From: Brevinematales bacterium | GTDB taxonomy: Bacteria; Spirochaetota; Brevinematia; Brevinematales; GWF1-51-8 | Length of the DNA stretch: 64,000 nucleotides | Direction of reading: 5' to 3' | Assembly: GCA_020059465.1 (NCBI GenBank) | Contig: JAGVBZ010000025.1 | Location: forward strand, 128,913 to 192,912 | Shown: positions 18,465 through 27,211 of the stretch, one piece after another | Layout: every line of letters starts with the position of its first letter | Position numbering within the stretch: position 1 is the first letter of the stretch | The notes under the pieces: generated by a model | The model's database searches: none | What the model was told of the DNA's origin: nothing | What the model saw: only the letters and a program-made list of their open reading frames with translations | Position numbers and translations under genes: made by a program

Positions 18465-18881
18465 CTAGACCAATTTTTCTTTGACAAGCCTCATCACATC
18501 GGACATCGTGATAATACCAGCTACTTTATCCTGATCGTTTAGGATAGGAAGGCTACGGATACCCTTATCCACCATTAAATTCAGAACATCGCGGACATTC
18601 ACTTCCTGATAGACAAAATACGGTTTCTGCCCTTCGATCAGATTTCCTACTGGAATATTTTTTGCTTTTTCAGCCGACAGGAACGCCGTCTTGACAATAT
18701 CGAGTGACGAAAGCACTCCGAGAAGTTTTCCCCCTGATTCATCATCGACTACGATAACACTGTGAATCTTAAGGCGCAACATTTTATCCGCGGCCTTGAA
18801 TAACGGTGTATCCTTAGAAACCGTCTGAGGCTTCGGATGCGCGATTGTCATTACATTCACTTCATCCAATTCATTAGCCAT
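18465..18881 (-). CDS. CBS-domain pair protein
   Basis: 138 residues made of two CBS motifs (about 14-75 and 78-136), including HSVIVVDDESGGKLLGVLSSLDIVKTAF and RSLPILNDQDKVAGIITMSDVMRLV. Tandem CBS domains form a Bateman module that binds adenine nucleotides and acts as an energy or ion-strength sensor. With no attached enzyme it may regulate a partner protein. TAGGAG precedes the ATG; it is 21 bases upstream of metG and likely co-transcribed. Confidence 0.85.
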   Translation of the reverse strand: MANELDEVNVMTIAHPKPQTVSKDTPLFKAADKMLRLKIHSVIVVDDESGGKLLGVLSSLDIVKTAFLSAEKAKNIPVGNLIEGQKPYFVYQEVNVRDVLNLMVDKGIRSLPILNDQDKVAGIITMSDVMRLVKEKLV

Positions 18882-18902
18882 TTTCCGCTCCTATAAATTT
18901 AA

Positions 18903-19187
18903 TTATTCTTGATGGGAAATCCGTGAGAATATCCAAACGAAAAATAATCCCCCGGCGAATGCATAAAAGAAATTAACATGCAGCGGATTATCGATGAACC
19001 ATTTAAAGATGAATTCCAGTTGATATAAAAAGAATCCTCCTAAGACGGCACCGATTATCCCGATAATAATTCCGCCTACAAGATGTCCCAGCATCGGCTT
19101 TTTCAGCACCTTCACAAAGAACAATCCGCAGAGCGTCCCTATTATCACCATAATCAGAATCATAATTATCGTGCCCCAAAAACCCAT
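18903..19187 (-). CDS. Small integral membrane protein
   Basis: 94 residues with three likely membrane helices (about 5-25, 33-56, 70-88). The second is glycine-rich (HLVGGIIIGIIGAVLGGFF), recalling the GlsB/YeaQ/YmgE transglycosylase-associated family, but the match is only by pattern. GGAGG-like bases precede the ATG. It sits 21 bases upstream of the CBS gene. Function unknown. Confidence 0.65.
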   Translation of the reverse strand: MGFWGTIIMILIMVIIGTLCGLFFVKVLKKPMLGHLVGGIIIGIIGAVLGGFFLYQLEFIFKWFIDNPLHVNFFYAFAGGLFFVWIFSRISHQE

Positions 19188-19226
19188 GTTACCTCCACTC
19201 GAACAACATTTTCTGACTTTTTAATT

Positions 19227-19263
19227 ATGGTCACTTTTTATATCCGGTCAAGGAAGTGACCAT
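19227..19263. repeat. Perfect inverted repeat
   Basis: ATGGTCACTT and AAGTGACCAT, 17 bases apart, between the 3' end of the FkbM gene and the start of the small membrane protein gene. It can form a hairpin after the FkbM stop (minus strand), but the following T tract is poor, so it may be a weak terminator or a regulator site. Confidence 0.6.
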
Positions 19264-19326
19264 TGGGCATTTTATTATCAATTATTCCCTGATTTGTTTG
19301 AAGAATCAAGGTTTTTTAGAACTGCC

Positions 19327-20127
19327 CTAATATATCGCTCTGATGAAAGGCAGGCCGTAATAGGTATCTTCCACCGTTATTTTTTCATATCCCACATTGT
19401 GTAAAAACTCAACTACATCGTCCGCAGTCGCCTTCCCGTCCACAACATGCGTCTCGATCAAAAGTGCGGGCTTGCATCGCTTGAGGGTTTCGGCCGCGCC
19501 TTTTAACGCGGGAAATTCGCTTCCCTCGATATCGATCTTGATCAGGTCGAGCCTATCCAGCTTCAGTTCATCCGCCATATCGTCCAACGAGACTACCGGT
19601 ACACGCGCTACCACAAAGCGGCCCTTGTCCTTCTCGACATAATCGGTCTTCCGGAATGACGAGGTATAACCGCCGCCCGAATAAAACTCCAGCCATCCTG
19701 AAGCGTCGAATATTCCTTTATCGACTGCGGTAACATTCTCCGTCCCGTTCAATTCGAGATTCCGCATCAGAATCCCGTAATTCTTCGGGTCGGCCTCGAA
19801 CGCGATCACACGTCCCTTCGGCCCGACTTTTTTTGCCATATATACGGACACCAAACCGTAATGTCCGCCCCAATCCATCGCCACCGCCCCGGGTTCCAAC
19901 GGTTCGTTCAGCAGGTTGCTGATGATCGCATCCGGGTCGAAATCGGCGACACTTTTTATCTCGATACCGTTATTAAATACCGCAGTAAAGATCCCGTTTT
20001 TATAACGGAAATCCCTGAGGGCGCTTTTATAGAACGCCCGGTATCCCATCGCGGAAAGTTTCCATTTCAGGCTTCCGTCGGGCAATACCCTATGAAGCCA
20101 TTTAGCCGCATTTTTCAAAAGCCCCAT
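19327..20127 (-). CDS. FkbM family methyltransferase
   Basis: 266 residues. SAM-binding elements are AMDWGGHYGLVSVYMA (motif I with WGG instead of the usual IGAN), VIAFEADPKNYGIL and LDLIKIDIEGSEFPALKGA, followed by ALLIETHVV. The start codon overlaps the stop of the upstream DUF2723 gene by one base (TGATG), so translation is coupled. The pairing suggests that it methylates a sugar or polyprenol-linked glycan handled by the upstream membrane transferase; this is inference. Confidence 0.85.
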   Translation of the reverse strand: MGLLKNAAKWLHRVLPDGSLKWKLSAMGYRAFYKSALRDFRYKNGIFTAVFNNGIEIKSVADFDPDAIISNLLNEPLEPGAVAMDWGGHYGLVSVYMAKKVGPKGRVIAFEADPKNYGILMRNLELNGTENVTAVDKGIFDASGWLEFYSGGGYTSSFRKTDYVEKDKGRFVVARVPVVSLDDMADELKLDRLDLIKIDIEGSEFPALKGAAETLKRCKPALLIETHVVDGKATADDVVEFLHNVGYEKITVEDTYYGLPFIRAIY

Positions 20128-22070
20128 CAGTTCCCTTCCGTCTCCGCAACGGGGGTTTTAATTCCCGCGATAAACTTCTTCGCGCCCATTGTCAGGTCGA
20201 GTATCGCCTGGTACCCGAACGCGATATATACCGCGATCAGCATGAACACCTGGATATACATCACCTCCTGGAACGACATCGTACGGGGGTCGACCTCGAA
20301 GTTCACGAAGGCAATCATGATGAGGGTGAACACCACCGATGTAAAGAGCGTATAGATAAACCATACGCGCTCTTTCAGCGCCATATATACCAGACCGATG
20401 CCGGCGAAGATCATGTTGATCCAATGGAACTGTTTCACAATCAGCTCCAATACGGCGCTGATTTGCCCGGGGAAGTTCGCTACATTGCTGCCGCCCAAAC
20501 CGTACTGTTTACGCAGCATGTGATTGAAGAGGATATCCATCGACTGGGTGTCGCCCCAACTGAGCGGCTTAGGCTCGGGAAGCGGCGCAACCGCCTGAGC
20601 GCGGACTACCAAATACAGGTAGATCGACATCGCGAAGATAAAGAGCCAGAAACCCTGCATAAATATCTCGAGAAATTTATCAACCCAGTTATTTTCACCC
20701 TTATGGGCGTATTTTGAATAGATCACATATCCCGTGAGAAATACAGGAATCAGAAAGATTGAAAGAATAATCAGATGCGTATCAGGCGACTCCGAGATTT
20801 TCGGGATCAGTCTCGACAAATAAGCCTTTGTCATAAAGATGTACCCGGCTATCAACATCACCCCGATCAGCGCGACAATCACAAAGAACCGTTCTTTCAT
20901 CTGCTTGATAAAATCGGCGGGCCGTTCGGAAATCAGGATCAATAAAGTAATAACTACCAGTACCAACAGCCATGTCAGGATAAACCACATCGGGAGCTGA
21001 TGGTCGGTCAGCGAAAGCCCCATAATAAACGCCAACAGCAATGTGCCCCGTTCCGCAAAATGAAGGGTTTTCTCCTTCCTGAAATAGACCATCTCCTCGT
21101 ACCATAGCACCATAGCATAAAGGAGGGCGGCGACCAGCGCGGCGTTCAGCGCGTAAACCTCTCCGATAACCGCCTGCGACCAATGAGTGGCCGAGAACGC
21201 GAAGAGGATCGCCCCCGCTATCGCGGGTATATGAATGGGGAGCGAGAGATTACCCCTCCCCCGGTTCAGTCCCAGTAATTTTATCAGGAACAGGTAGAAA
21301 AAGAAAACGGCGACCGCTGCGGAAATCGCGGAAAACAGGTTCACCCGGTACGCGATATCGCCGAACGGTAAGAACGTGAAAAGTTTCCCGACTATACCGT
21401 AGAGCGGATATCCGGGAGGATGACACGCCCCCATATCGTATACAGCGGTGGTCAGCTCGCCCGAATCTCCGGCGCACACCGACGGCGATACGGTCTGGAT
21501 ATAACCGATCGCGGTAATCACGAGAAGCATGCCGGCGATAGCCCAGTCGAACCATTTGAACTGGTAAGGTTCGTATCCCTGCGGATAGAGCGAATCGAAC
21601 AGCTTCTCGTCCTTTTTTTCTTCCAGCCGGAACGTTCCGGCATCGCTGAAAGAATCGTGAAGGGCTTGTTTATCGTTGGTAAAGAAGATGGCGACAAATC
21701 CGAACCATCCCGTCACAATCTTCGCCGCGCTCCGTAAAAGCGCTTTGATAAAACTCAGACGCGCGAGGGTTTTATTATCGGCGACATAAATCCCCATCAG
21801 GATTTTCCCGATTGACGCCTGATAGACGGACGATTCCATTAGCGTGAAGTACAGAATAGCAAGCGCACCGTAAACTGTCAGGTAGATCGCCGGTCCTATT
21901 GACGGAATATCGAGCATCAGACCGAATTTAAAATTCGACGAGAGAATCATGTTGACAACAGGGCTTAAAAAGAACAATACCAGAATATCGATAATGACCG
22001 CGAATGCCCGCGATCCGAATCCGGCTCTTTTTGTATCGCTCTTTCCCTGCGGAGGAATTAGGTTAGCCAT
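20127..22070 (-). CDS. RDD domain - DUF2723 (TMEM260-like) membrane protein fusion
   Basis: 647 residues in two parts. Residues about 15-150 are an RDD domain (AGFGSRAFAVIIDILVLFF with conserved Arg and Asp, three to four helices). From about 175 on it is a DUF2723 multi-span protein with AGDSGELTTAVYDMGACHPPGYPLY, the signature of this GT-C-like family related to protein O-mannosyltransferases, which use polyprenyl-phosphate sugars on the outer face of the membrane. DUF2723 proteins usually lack an RDD part. AAGGAG precedes the ATG. Coupled to the FkbM gene downstream. Confidence 0.85.
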   Translation of the reverse strand: MANLIPPQGKSDTKRAGFGSRAFAVIIDILVLFFLSPVVNMILSSNFKFGLMLDIPSIGPAIYLTVYGALAILYFTLMESSVYQASIGKILMGIYVADNKTLARLSFIKALLRSAAKIVTGWFGFVAIFFTNDKQALHDSFSDAGTFRLEEKKDEKLFDSLYPQGYEPYQFKWFDWAIAGMLLVITAIGYIQTVSPSVCAGDSGELTTAVYDMGACHPPGYPLYGIVGKLFTFLPFGDIAYRVNLFSAISAAVAVFFFYLFLIKLLGLNRGRGNLSLPIHIPAIAGAILFAFSATHWSQAVIGEVYALNAALVAALLYAMVLWYEEMVYFRKEKTLHFAERGTLLLAFIMGLSLTDHQLPMWFILTWLLVLVVITLLILISERPADFIKQMKERFFVIVALIGVMLIAGYIFMTKAYLSRLIPKISESPDTHLIILSIFLIPVFLTGYVIYSKYAHKGENNWVDKFLEIFMQGFWLFIFAMSIYLYLVVRAQAVAPLPEPKPLSWGDTQSMDILFNHMLRKQYGLGGSNVANFPGQISAVLELIVKQFHWINMIFAGIGLVYMALKERVWFIYTLFTSVVFTLIMIAFVNFEVDPRTMSFQEVMYIQVFMLIAVYIAFGYQAILDLTMGAKKFIAGIKTPVAETEGN

Positions 22071-22097
22071 TACTATCGCTCCTTAGTTATTCAGAAA

Positions 22098-24809
22098 CTA
22101 TTCGAAATCCGCCATCTTTATATCGAGGATGGTGTACTTTTTCATCTGTCCGTTAAACTCGAAATTAACTTCCTTGCCGACCTTCTTGTCTAAAAGGGCG
22201 CGGCCGAGCGGGGAATGGTATGATATGATCCCCTTCTCGAAATCGACTTCCCATTGGCCGAGGATCTGGTATTCCTCGGTGCCGCCGTCCTGGGTCTGAA
22301 GTTTGACACGAGTTCCGGCGTCGACTATCGAGGTATCCACTTTGTCCCTCTCGAGGATTTTCGCCTGAGTGAGTTCGGCCTCCAGCTTGGACGCGGCGGC
22401 CTTGAGCTGATCCTGTTTCTCGAGCGCGGCCTTGTATTCCGCGTTTTCGCGCAAATCGCCCTTCTCCATCGCTTCGCCGATCGAGGCGCTGTTCTGCGGA
22501 ATCTCCTCGTTCATGATACGCTGGAGTTCACGCTTCTTCGCCTCATACGACAGCCGGGTAACCATGAACGGGTGACGGATCATCACTTTTTCCTGTCCCG
22601 CGGCCTGTTCGAGGTTGGGGTATTTCGCAAGTATCTTATCGATATATTCCTTCTTAATCGAGTCCAGCATGTTATTCGCGGAATAAATCAGCGATAAGAT
22701 CGCGTTGGACTGGGTTTCGTCCGCGCTGATAATATAATTATCCAGCGCTTTCTTCTTCCATAATATATCGTAGACCTGTCCGATCACCTTTTTATTCATC
22801 CCGACATTCGTTTTCGCCTCGACCTCGTTGGTAAGTATGTCGATCAGCGAAAGCAGACGGTAGATAATCTCGCTATCCTTGATCCCGACATGCTCCTTCA
22901 GGGAAGGATACTCGTCTTCGATCAGAAGTCTCGCCACCCACGAGAACAGTTCGGGCTTCTCCTGATAATTGTTCATCGCGGTCATAACGATACGGTTCAG
23001 GATATCGTATTTCTCATAGGTCACCAATTCCTTCAAAATATAATTGTGCATCTTCGTTATAGTGGATTGGAGTATAAAATCGGCGTAACGGTCTTCCCAA
23101 TCTTTCAGCTTATTTCTGATGATATCGAGGAACGAACGCTTGGTTTCCTGATCGATCGATTCGTAGAGACCGACTATATTCTTGATGCCGAAAAGTATCG
23201 ATACGTCGATATCGCTGTCCTTGTGCGATTCGACAACCGCAAACTTGAGTACGATATGCGAGATCAGTTTCCGTTCGGGGGATTCGCTCGACGCATTGAT
23301 AATCTCGTTAAAGTACGAAACCAGAGCGGAAGCGCCGGGCAGATTGATATCTCCTCCGCGTACCACAAAATCGATAAACACCTTCACTTTATTCTCAAAG
23401 TTGGTCGTTTTCTTGAATTTGCGGATCAGCTCGTCCGAGACAGTTTCATCGGTTTCGCGCAGTTCGAGCGCGCCCCTGACAGTCAGACTATGCACCACAT
23501 TATTGCTCTGTTCGATCTCGGCCTTCGCGGTTGTCCACCACCGAATCCATTCCTTCTCGGTCAGCACATCGGGCACAAGAATCGTCTTGACATCCTTAGC
23601 CGCAATCGTACCGTCGTTGCTCTTCAGGATCAGCGTCAGCACCTTGAGCGGATCGTCCGTCAGCATCGCCTTCAGTTCGTCATGGCGGAATTTCTTCCAG
23701 ATATTGATATGCTCGTTATCGAGCACCGTCAGCGCCCGCAATGCGATCTGGAGCGACATTTTATGATCTTTCTTCTTCTCGAAATCGATGGTAACCATTT
23801 CGTTCTGGATATCCTTTACGAGGCCTATCCCCCATGTCTTATGGGAGATATAACGCCCGGTATCGAACGCGATATGCGATTCGAAATTCCGCATCGCCTC
23901 GCGATGGGGTTTCCATGTCTGTCCGATGGCGGACGCTTTGAGATATTTATCGAGTTGGCTGTGTTCGGCGAAAAGATTACGATAGCACTCTTCTATGGCC
24001 TTACGGATACCCTTGTCGTCCGACTTAAAGTCGATGATCAGCTTCAGCACCGTCAATGCGTTCTGGAACTTTCCGTCGCGCATCTGGGGCTTGACTATAT
24101 CCGAGAACGCCATATCCGCGACCTTCATATCGCCCATTACTTCGCGGATTTTCCGCGCGATGCCGATCAGGAGATTCATATCGTCCGGGAAAAGCTTGAT
24201 AATACGGTTCCATAATTCTTCGACCATCTTGACGCTGCGGCTCTTGATGAACCGTTCTATCGCCAGACGGTAATAGAACATCGCTATATCCTTATCGCCT
24301 TCCTTCTCGTAGTACTCGCCGAGAAATTTAGCGTTCGCGGCGTCCTTGCTGTCGATCAGTACGAGACGCTTTTTGACGTTAAACAACTCGTCTTGATCGC
24401 TCTGTTCCTCGTAGATCGATTCCAATGTCTTGAGCGCGAATTTATTTTCGCGGTACGAAAGTATCTTTTCAGCGAGGAATTCCGCGATTTTATACTTTTT
24501 GTTCTCCAGGAACAGTTTGATGATCTGCGGGATATGCGTATCGTCGATAGATGATTCTTCGAGAGAGAGTACGCCGATCACGTAAAGCCCGACTATACTA
24601 TTCTGGGAACTTTTGATATAGTCCTTACACAACTGGCGGAGTTCGTCCTTGAACTGGTCGTCTATAGCCAGACGGATATAGCTGTCCAATTCGACAAAAT
24701 TCCGGACACTATAGCTCTCCACTGTGGCTCGTGTCCATTTTTCCTCTTTTAACTTTTCTTCAATCTCTAAAAGTATGTCGTCCTTTTGTTTTACCGTCTG
24801 CTGTGCCAT
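22098..24809 (-). CDS. greA: Transcription elongation factor GreA with long N-terminal extension
   Basis: 903 residues, against about 158 for ordinary GreA. Only the last about 160 residues, from VTRLSYEAKKRELQRI, form GreA: a coiled coil with IPQNSASIGEAMEKGDLRENAEYKAA (the basic/acidic tip that enters the RNAP secondary channel) and a C-terminal FKBP-like domain with VKLQTQDGGTEEYQILG and YHSPLGRALL. The 740-residue N-terminal part is mostly helical, TPR-like repeats. This layout is known in Borrelia and Treponema. Gre stimulates RNA cleavage in backtracked polymerase; the role of the extension is unknown. Confidence 0.9.
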   Translation of the reverse strand: MAQQTVKQKDDILLEIEEKLKEEKWTRATVESYSVRNFVELDSYIRLAIDDQFKDELRQLCKDYIKSSQNSIVGLYVIGVLSLEESSIDDTHIPQIIKLFLENKKYKIAEFLAEKILSYRENKFALKTLESIYEEQSDQDELFNVKKRLVLIDSKDAANAKFLGEYYEKEGDKDIAMFYYRLAIERFIKSRSVKMVEELWNRIIKLFPDDMNLLIGIARKIREVMGDMKVADMAFSDIVKPQMRDGKFQNALTVLKLIIDFKSDDKGIRKAIEECYRNLFAEHSQLDKYLKASAIGQTWKPHREAMRNFESHIAFDTGRYISHKTWGIGLVKDIQNEMVTIDFEKKKDHKMSLQIALRALTVLDNEHINIWKKFRHDELKAMLTDDPLKVLTLILKSNDGTIAAKDVKTILVPDVLTEKEWIRWWTTAKAEIEQSNNVVHSLTVRGALELRETDETVSDELIRKFKKTTNFENKVKVFIDFVVRGGDINLPGASALVSYFNEIINASSESPERKLISHIVLKFAVVESHKDSDIDVSILFGIKNIVGLYESIDQETKRSFLDIIRNKLKDWEDRYADFILQSTITKMHNYILKELVTYEKYDILNRIVMTAMNNYQEKPELFSWVARLLIEDEYPSLKEHVGIKDSEIIYRLLSLIDILTNEVEAKTNVGMNKKVIGQVYDILWKKKALDNYIISADETQSNAILSLIYSANNMLDSIKKEYIDKILAKYPNLEQAAGQEKVMIRHPFMVTRLSYEAKKRELQRIMNEEIPQNSASIGEAMEKGDLRENAEYKAALEKQDQLKAAASKLEAELTQAKILERDKVDTSIVDAGTRVKLQTQDGGTEEYQILGQWEVDFEKGIISYHSPLGRALLDKKVGKEVNFEFNGQMKKYTILDIKMADFE

Positions 24810-24829
24810 CTTGCGGGTATCCTCCTCAA

Positions 24830-25744
24830 TTAAAAACTGGCAATGGCCTGAAACTCTTTCAGCCTATGGTCGATATCCATGGGAGATATCACATCTATCC
24901 CATCGACGCCGAAACCCTGGACGGAGTACGACGCGACAACAGTAGCATACGCCGCCGCGCGTTTAATCCCGTCTCTATCGAAATCATACAGATTATTTGA
25001 ATCGATATAGCTGACAAACGCCCCAGCGAACGAATCGCCTGCGCCTGTCGGATCGATTACATCTTTAACGGGATACGCGGGCAAGGTGACTAAGAAATCC
25101 CTGCCGAATATCATCACTCCGTGCGAGCCGCGTTTGAGAATCAGAATCTTAAAATTCGGGAGGAATAACGCCTCGGCGGCTTTTATCATATTCTTCTCGC
25201 CGCCGGAAAGCATCTCCGCCTCGCCCTCGTTGATAATAACACCGTCCACATTCTTCATTGCTTCTTTCAGCGCATCGGGAGTGCTCTTGATCCAGTAATT
25301 CATGGTGTCCAAAACTTTCAGCTTACTGGTCTTGCACTGTAAGGCGACGTCCAGCTGGATGGACGGATCGATATTGGCAAGGAAAAGAACATAGTCGCCT
25401 TTTTGGTAAACCTCTGGGACAACGGGTTTGAATTTTGCGAATGCATTGAGTTCGGTAACCTCGGTGATCGCGCTGTCGAAATCCTTGGTATAATACCCTT
25501 TCCAGAAAAACGATTTTTCGCCGGGAAGAATAGATACCCCGTCGATCGCGGACGATTTGCGGCGGATAAATTCCCATTCTGGCTCGCCGAAATCTTCGCC
25601 GACTACGCCAACCAGCCTCGGTTTGGAAAGGAACGCCGCGGCATTCGAAAAATGCGTCAGCGAACCGCCTAATATCCGTTCCTTCGACCCTGACGGCGTC
25701 CGAATACTGTCGTACGCCAAAGAACCTACTGCCACTATTGCCAT
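24830..25744 (-). CDS. PfkB-family sugar kinase
   Basis: 304 residues of ribokinase fold. N-terminal GSLAYDSIRTPSGSKERILGGSLTHFSNAA gives the substrate-binding glycine pair, and DPTGAGDSFAGAFVSY (about 233-248) is the C-terminal PfkB signature with the catalytic Asp and the anion hole. Phosphorylates a sugar or nucleoside with ATP; the substrate cannot be read off. It is 20 bases upstream of greA. The mid-region INEGEAEML is also typical. Confidence 0.88.
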   Translation of the reverse strand: MAIVAVGSLAYDSIRTPSGSKERILGGSLTHFSNAAAFLSKPRLVGVVGEDFGEPEWEFIRRKSSAIDGVSILPGEKSFFWKGYYTKDFDSAITEVTELNAFAKFKPVVPEVYQKGDYVLFLANIDPSIQLDVALQCKTSKLKVLDTMNYWIKSTPDALKEAMKNVDGVIINEGEAEMLSGGEKNMIKAAEALFLPNFKILILKRGSHGVMIFGRDFLVTLPAYPVKDVIDPTGAGDSFAGAFVSYIDSNNLYDFDRDGIKRAAAYATVVASYSVQGFGVDGIDVISPMDIDHRLKEFQAIASF

Positions 25745-25868
25745 TTTACTTCCAAATCCTTTATCGTTTACTTAGTATTTCACAATCTTATTTCATCCCG
25801 CACAGTTTCCTATCAAAACCTTTCCGTCCGGATTGCAACGGCACCGCCCCGCAAAAGCGGCAGGGAGT

Positions 25869-26930
25869 CTAACCGATGTTCTCGTCGCCGCGTGCGTCCC
25901 ATCCGTTGTGCTCATCCAGCAGACTCTGGAAAATCGTACGCGCCCGCTCTTTCAGACGTTTCATCAGAGTCTCGCGTTCGCCCAGTTCGTCAAACAACGC
26001 GATAATCCTGTCGGCTACTTTTCTCGCGCCCTTCTGCGCCTTCATCTGGAATAAGTAATAATCGAAAACCCAAAGGTAGTAATTGATCAGGCGCGGGGTA
26101 ATAATACCGATCACCTTTTTATCAATTTTCAGCGATTTCTCGTATTCCTTAATTCTCTGCTGAAGCTGGAGATAATCGTTATACTCAAGGTTCCGCCGCA
26201 CGGTCAATCCCTTGTAGAGATACCCGTATACCGGTATCCATTCGGCGACCTCGTTGCCGGTAAAGCCGTCCTCGATTATCTTATTCTTCAGCTTCCTGAT
26301 CGGCGTATACCCGATCCCGTCGATATTAATCATCTGAGGGAGGAGATAAAACGCCTCGCCGAACATCACCATAGCGAGTTCGTCGTTTCCGCTCTCGGCA
26401 TACATATCGCCGAGAAGCAGGTATATCCGGATATCGTTATCGTCGCCCGGAAAACTTAGAGCGTACTCGAGGGTCTGGATCGCCTTCTGGTTCTCCCCCA
26501 CCTCGTAAAACGCCTGCCCGAGCATCACCAGACTGTTCCTGTCCTTGCACGGATTGATCCGGTAGTACTCGATCAGCATATCGATAATGGTCCGGAAAAT
26601 ATACGATTTCACCGAACCGATGATCTTCTTATTCTCGACTTTGTTTTCCACGCAGAACTCGACAAAACGGTCCCATTCTTCGAACAGGAGTTCTCCGCTG
26701 TTCCGGTCCTCGCCGAATATCAACGCATCTGCGCGGTTCTCCCAGAATCGGGTGGTTTTCAGCACCTCTTCCAGATCGGTGTCCATAATCTGGTCGGCTA
26801 ATGCGTTAAACGCCATATCTTCCGCGTTAGAGAATTTTCCGTCGCGCAGTTCCAGATATATATCTTTTTTTAATTCCAGAAGGTTTTGTTCCACATGCCC
26901 CTTCTCTATGTCGCTTCCATCATCATGCAC
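25869..26930 (-). CDS. TPR-like helical-repeat protein of unknown function
   Basis: Up to 353 residues, mainly alpha-helical. A recognisable TPR segment is LVMLGQAFYEVGENQKAIQTLEYALSFPGDDNDIRIYLLLGDMYAESGNDELAMVMFGEAF region (about residues 130-190). No signal peptide, no catalytic motif. The GTG at 26930 has a weak ribosome site; a second GTG at 26894 has GAAGG upstream and may be the real start. It lies upstream of the PfkB kinase and greA on the same strand, and may be functionally tied to the helical GreA extension, but nothing proves it. Confidence 0.65.
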   Translation of the reverse strand: MHDDGSDIEKGHVEQNLLELKKDIYLELRDGKFSNAEDMAFNALADQIMDTDLEEVLKTTRFWENRADALIFGEDRNSGELLFEEWDRFVEFCVENKVENKKIIGSVKSYIFRTIIDMLIEYYRINPCKDRNSLVMLGQAFYEVGENQKAIQTLEYALSFPGDDNDIRIYLLLGDMYAESGNDELAMVMFGEAFYLLPQMINIDGIGYTPIRKLKNKIIEDGFTGNEVAEWIPVYGYLYKGLTVRRNLEYNDYLQLQQRIKEYEKSLKIDKKVIGIITPRLINYYLWVFDYYLFQMKAQKGARKVADRIIALFDELGERETLMKRLKERARTIFQSLLDEHNGWDARGDENIG

Positions 26931-27071
26931 CGACGCTTTTTATAACCGCCGTTTTACAAAAACCCGACGAATCTTTTTTATCACGACTTATTAATATGCA
27001 GTACAAATAATAATTGTTCAGAACCGTCCATATTTTAAAGGAAAAACAAAAAAAACGCAAAACATAGACAC

Positions 27072-27101
27072 TTGACGCGCATAAAAAGAGAAGTATATAT
27101 T
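27072..27101 (+). promoter_or_regulatory. Possible sigma-70-type promoter reading into a structured region
   Basis: TTGACG at 27072-27077, an 18-base spacer and TATATT at 27096-27101. It points toward the 3' end of the lytic transglycosylase gene, with no plus-strand ORF behind it. Confidence 0.45.
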
Positions 27102-27106
27102 GCAAT

Positions 27107-27211
27107 GATGAATCCGGGATTCTACTCAGACAGGCATCGGAAAACAGCCTCTGCAGGCGGAGATTTTTCCCATGCTGGCGTGGGCATAACCCTGCGGAAA
27201 AAGGCTACATT
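27107..27211 (+). ncRNA. Candidate structured RNA (unassigned)
   Basis: Behind the promoter-like site lies a stretch with nested complementarity: AGCC pairs with GGCT near the end (about 27145 and 27203), GCAGG with CCTGC inside, and CCCATGC with GCGTGGG at the centre. I do not recognise it as SRP, 6S, tmRNA or a known riboswitch. No T-run terminator follows on this strand. It could equally be the 3' hairpin of the minus-strand transglycosylase transcript or a REP-like element. Confidence 0.3.

Noticed and set aside
22890-24215. Long plus-strand ORF (441 codons) opposite greA
   Set aside because: Antisense shadow of a strongly conserved gene; composition and lack of any recognisable motif or ribosome site argue against coding.
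27107-27211. Structured region considered as SRP RNA or 6S RNA
   Set aside because: The conserved SRP loop (GGAAGGAAGCAGC-like) and the 6S open bubble are absent.
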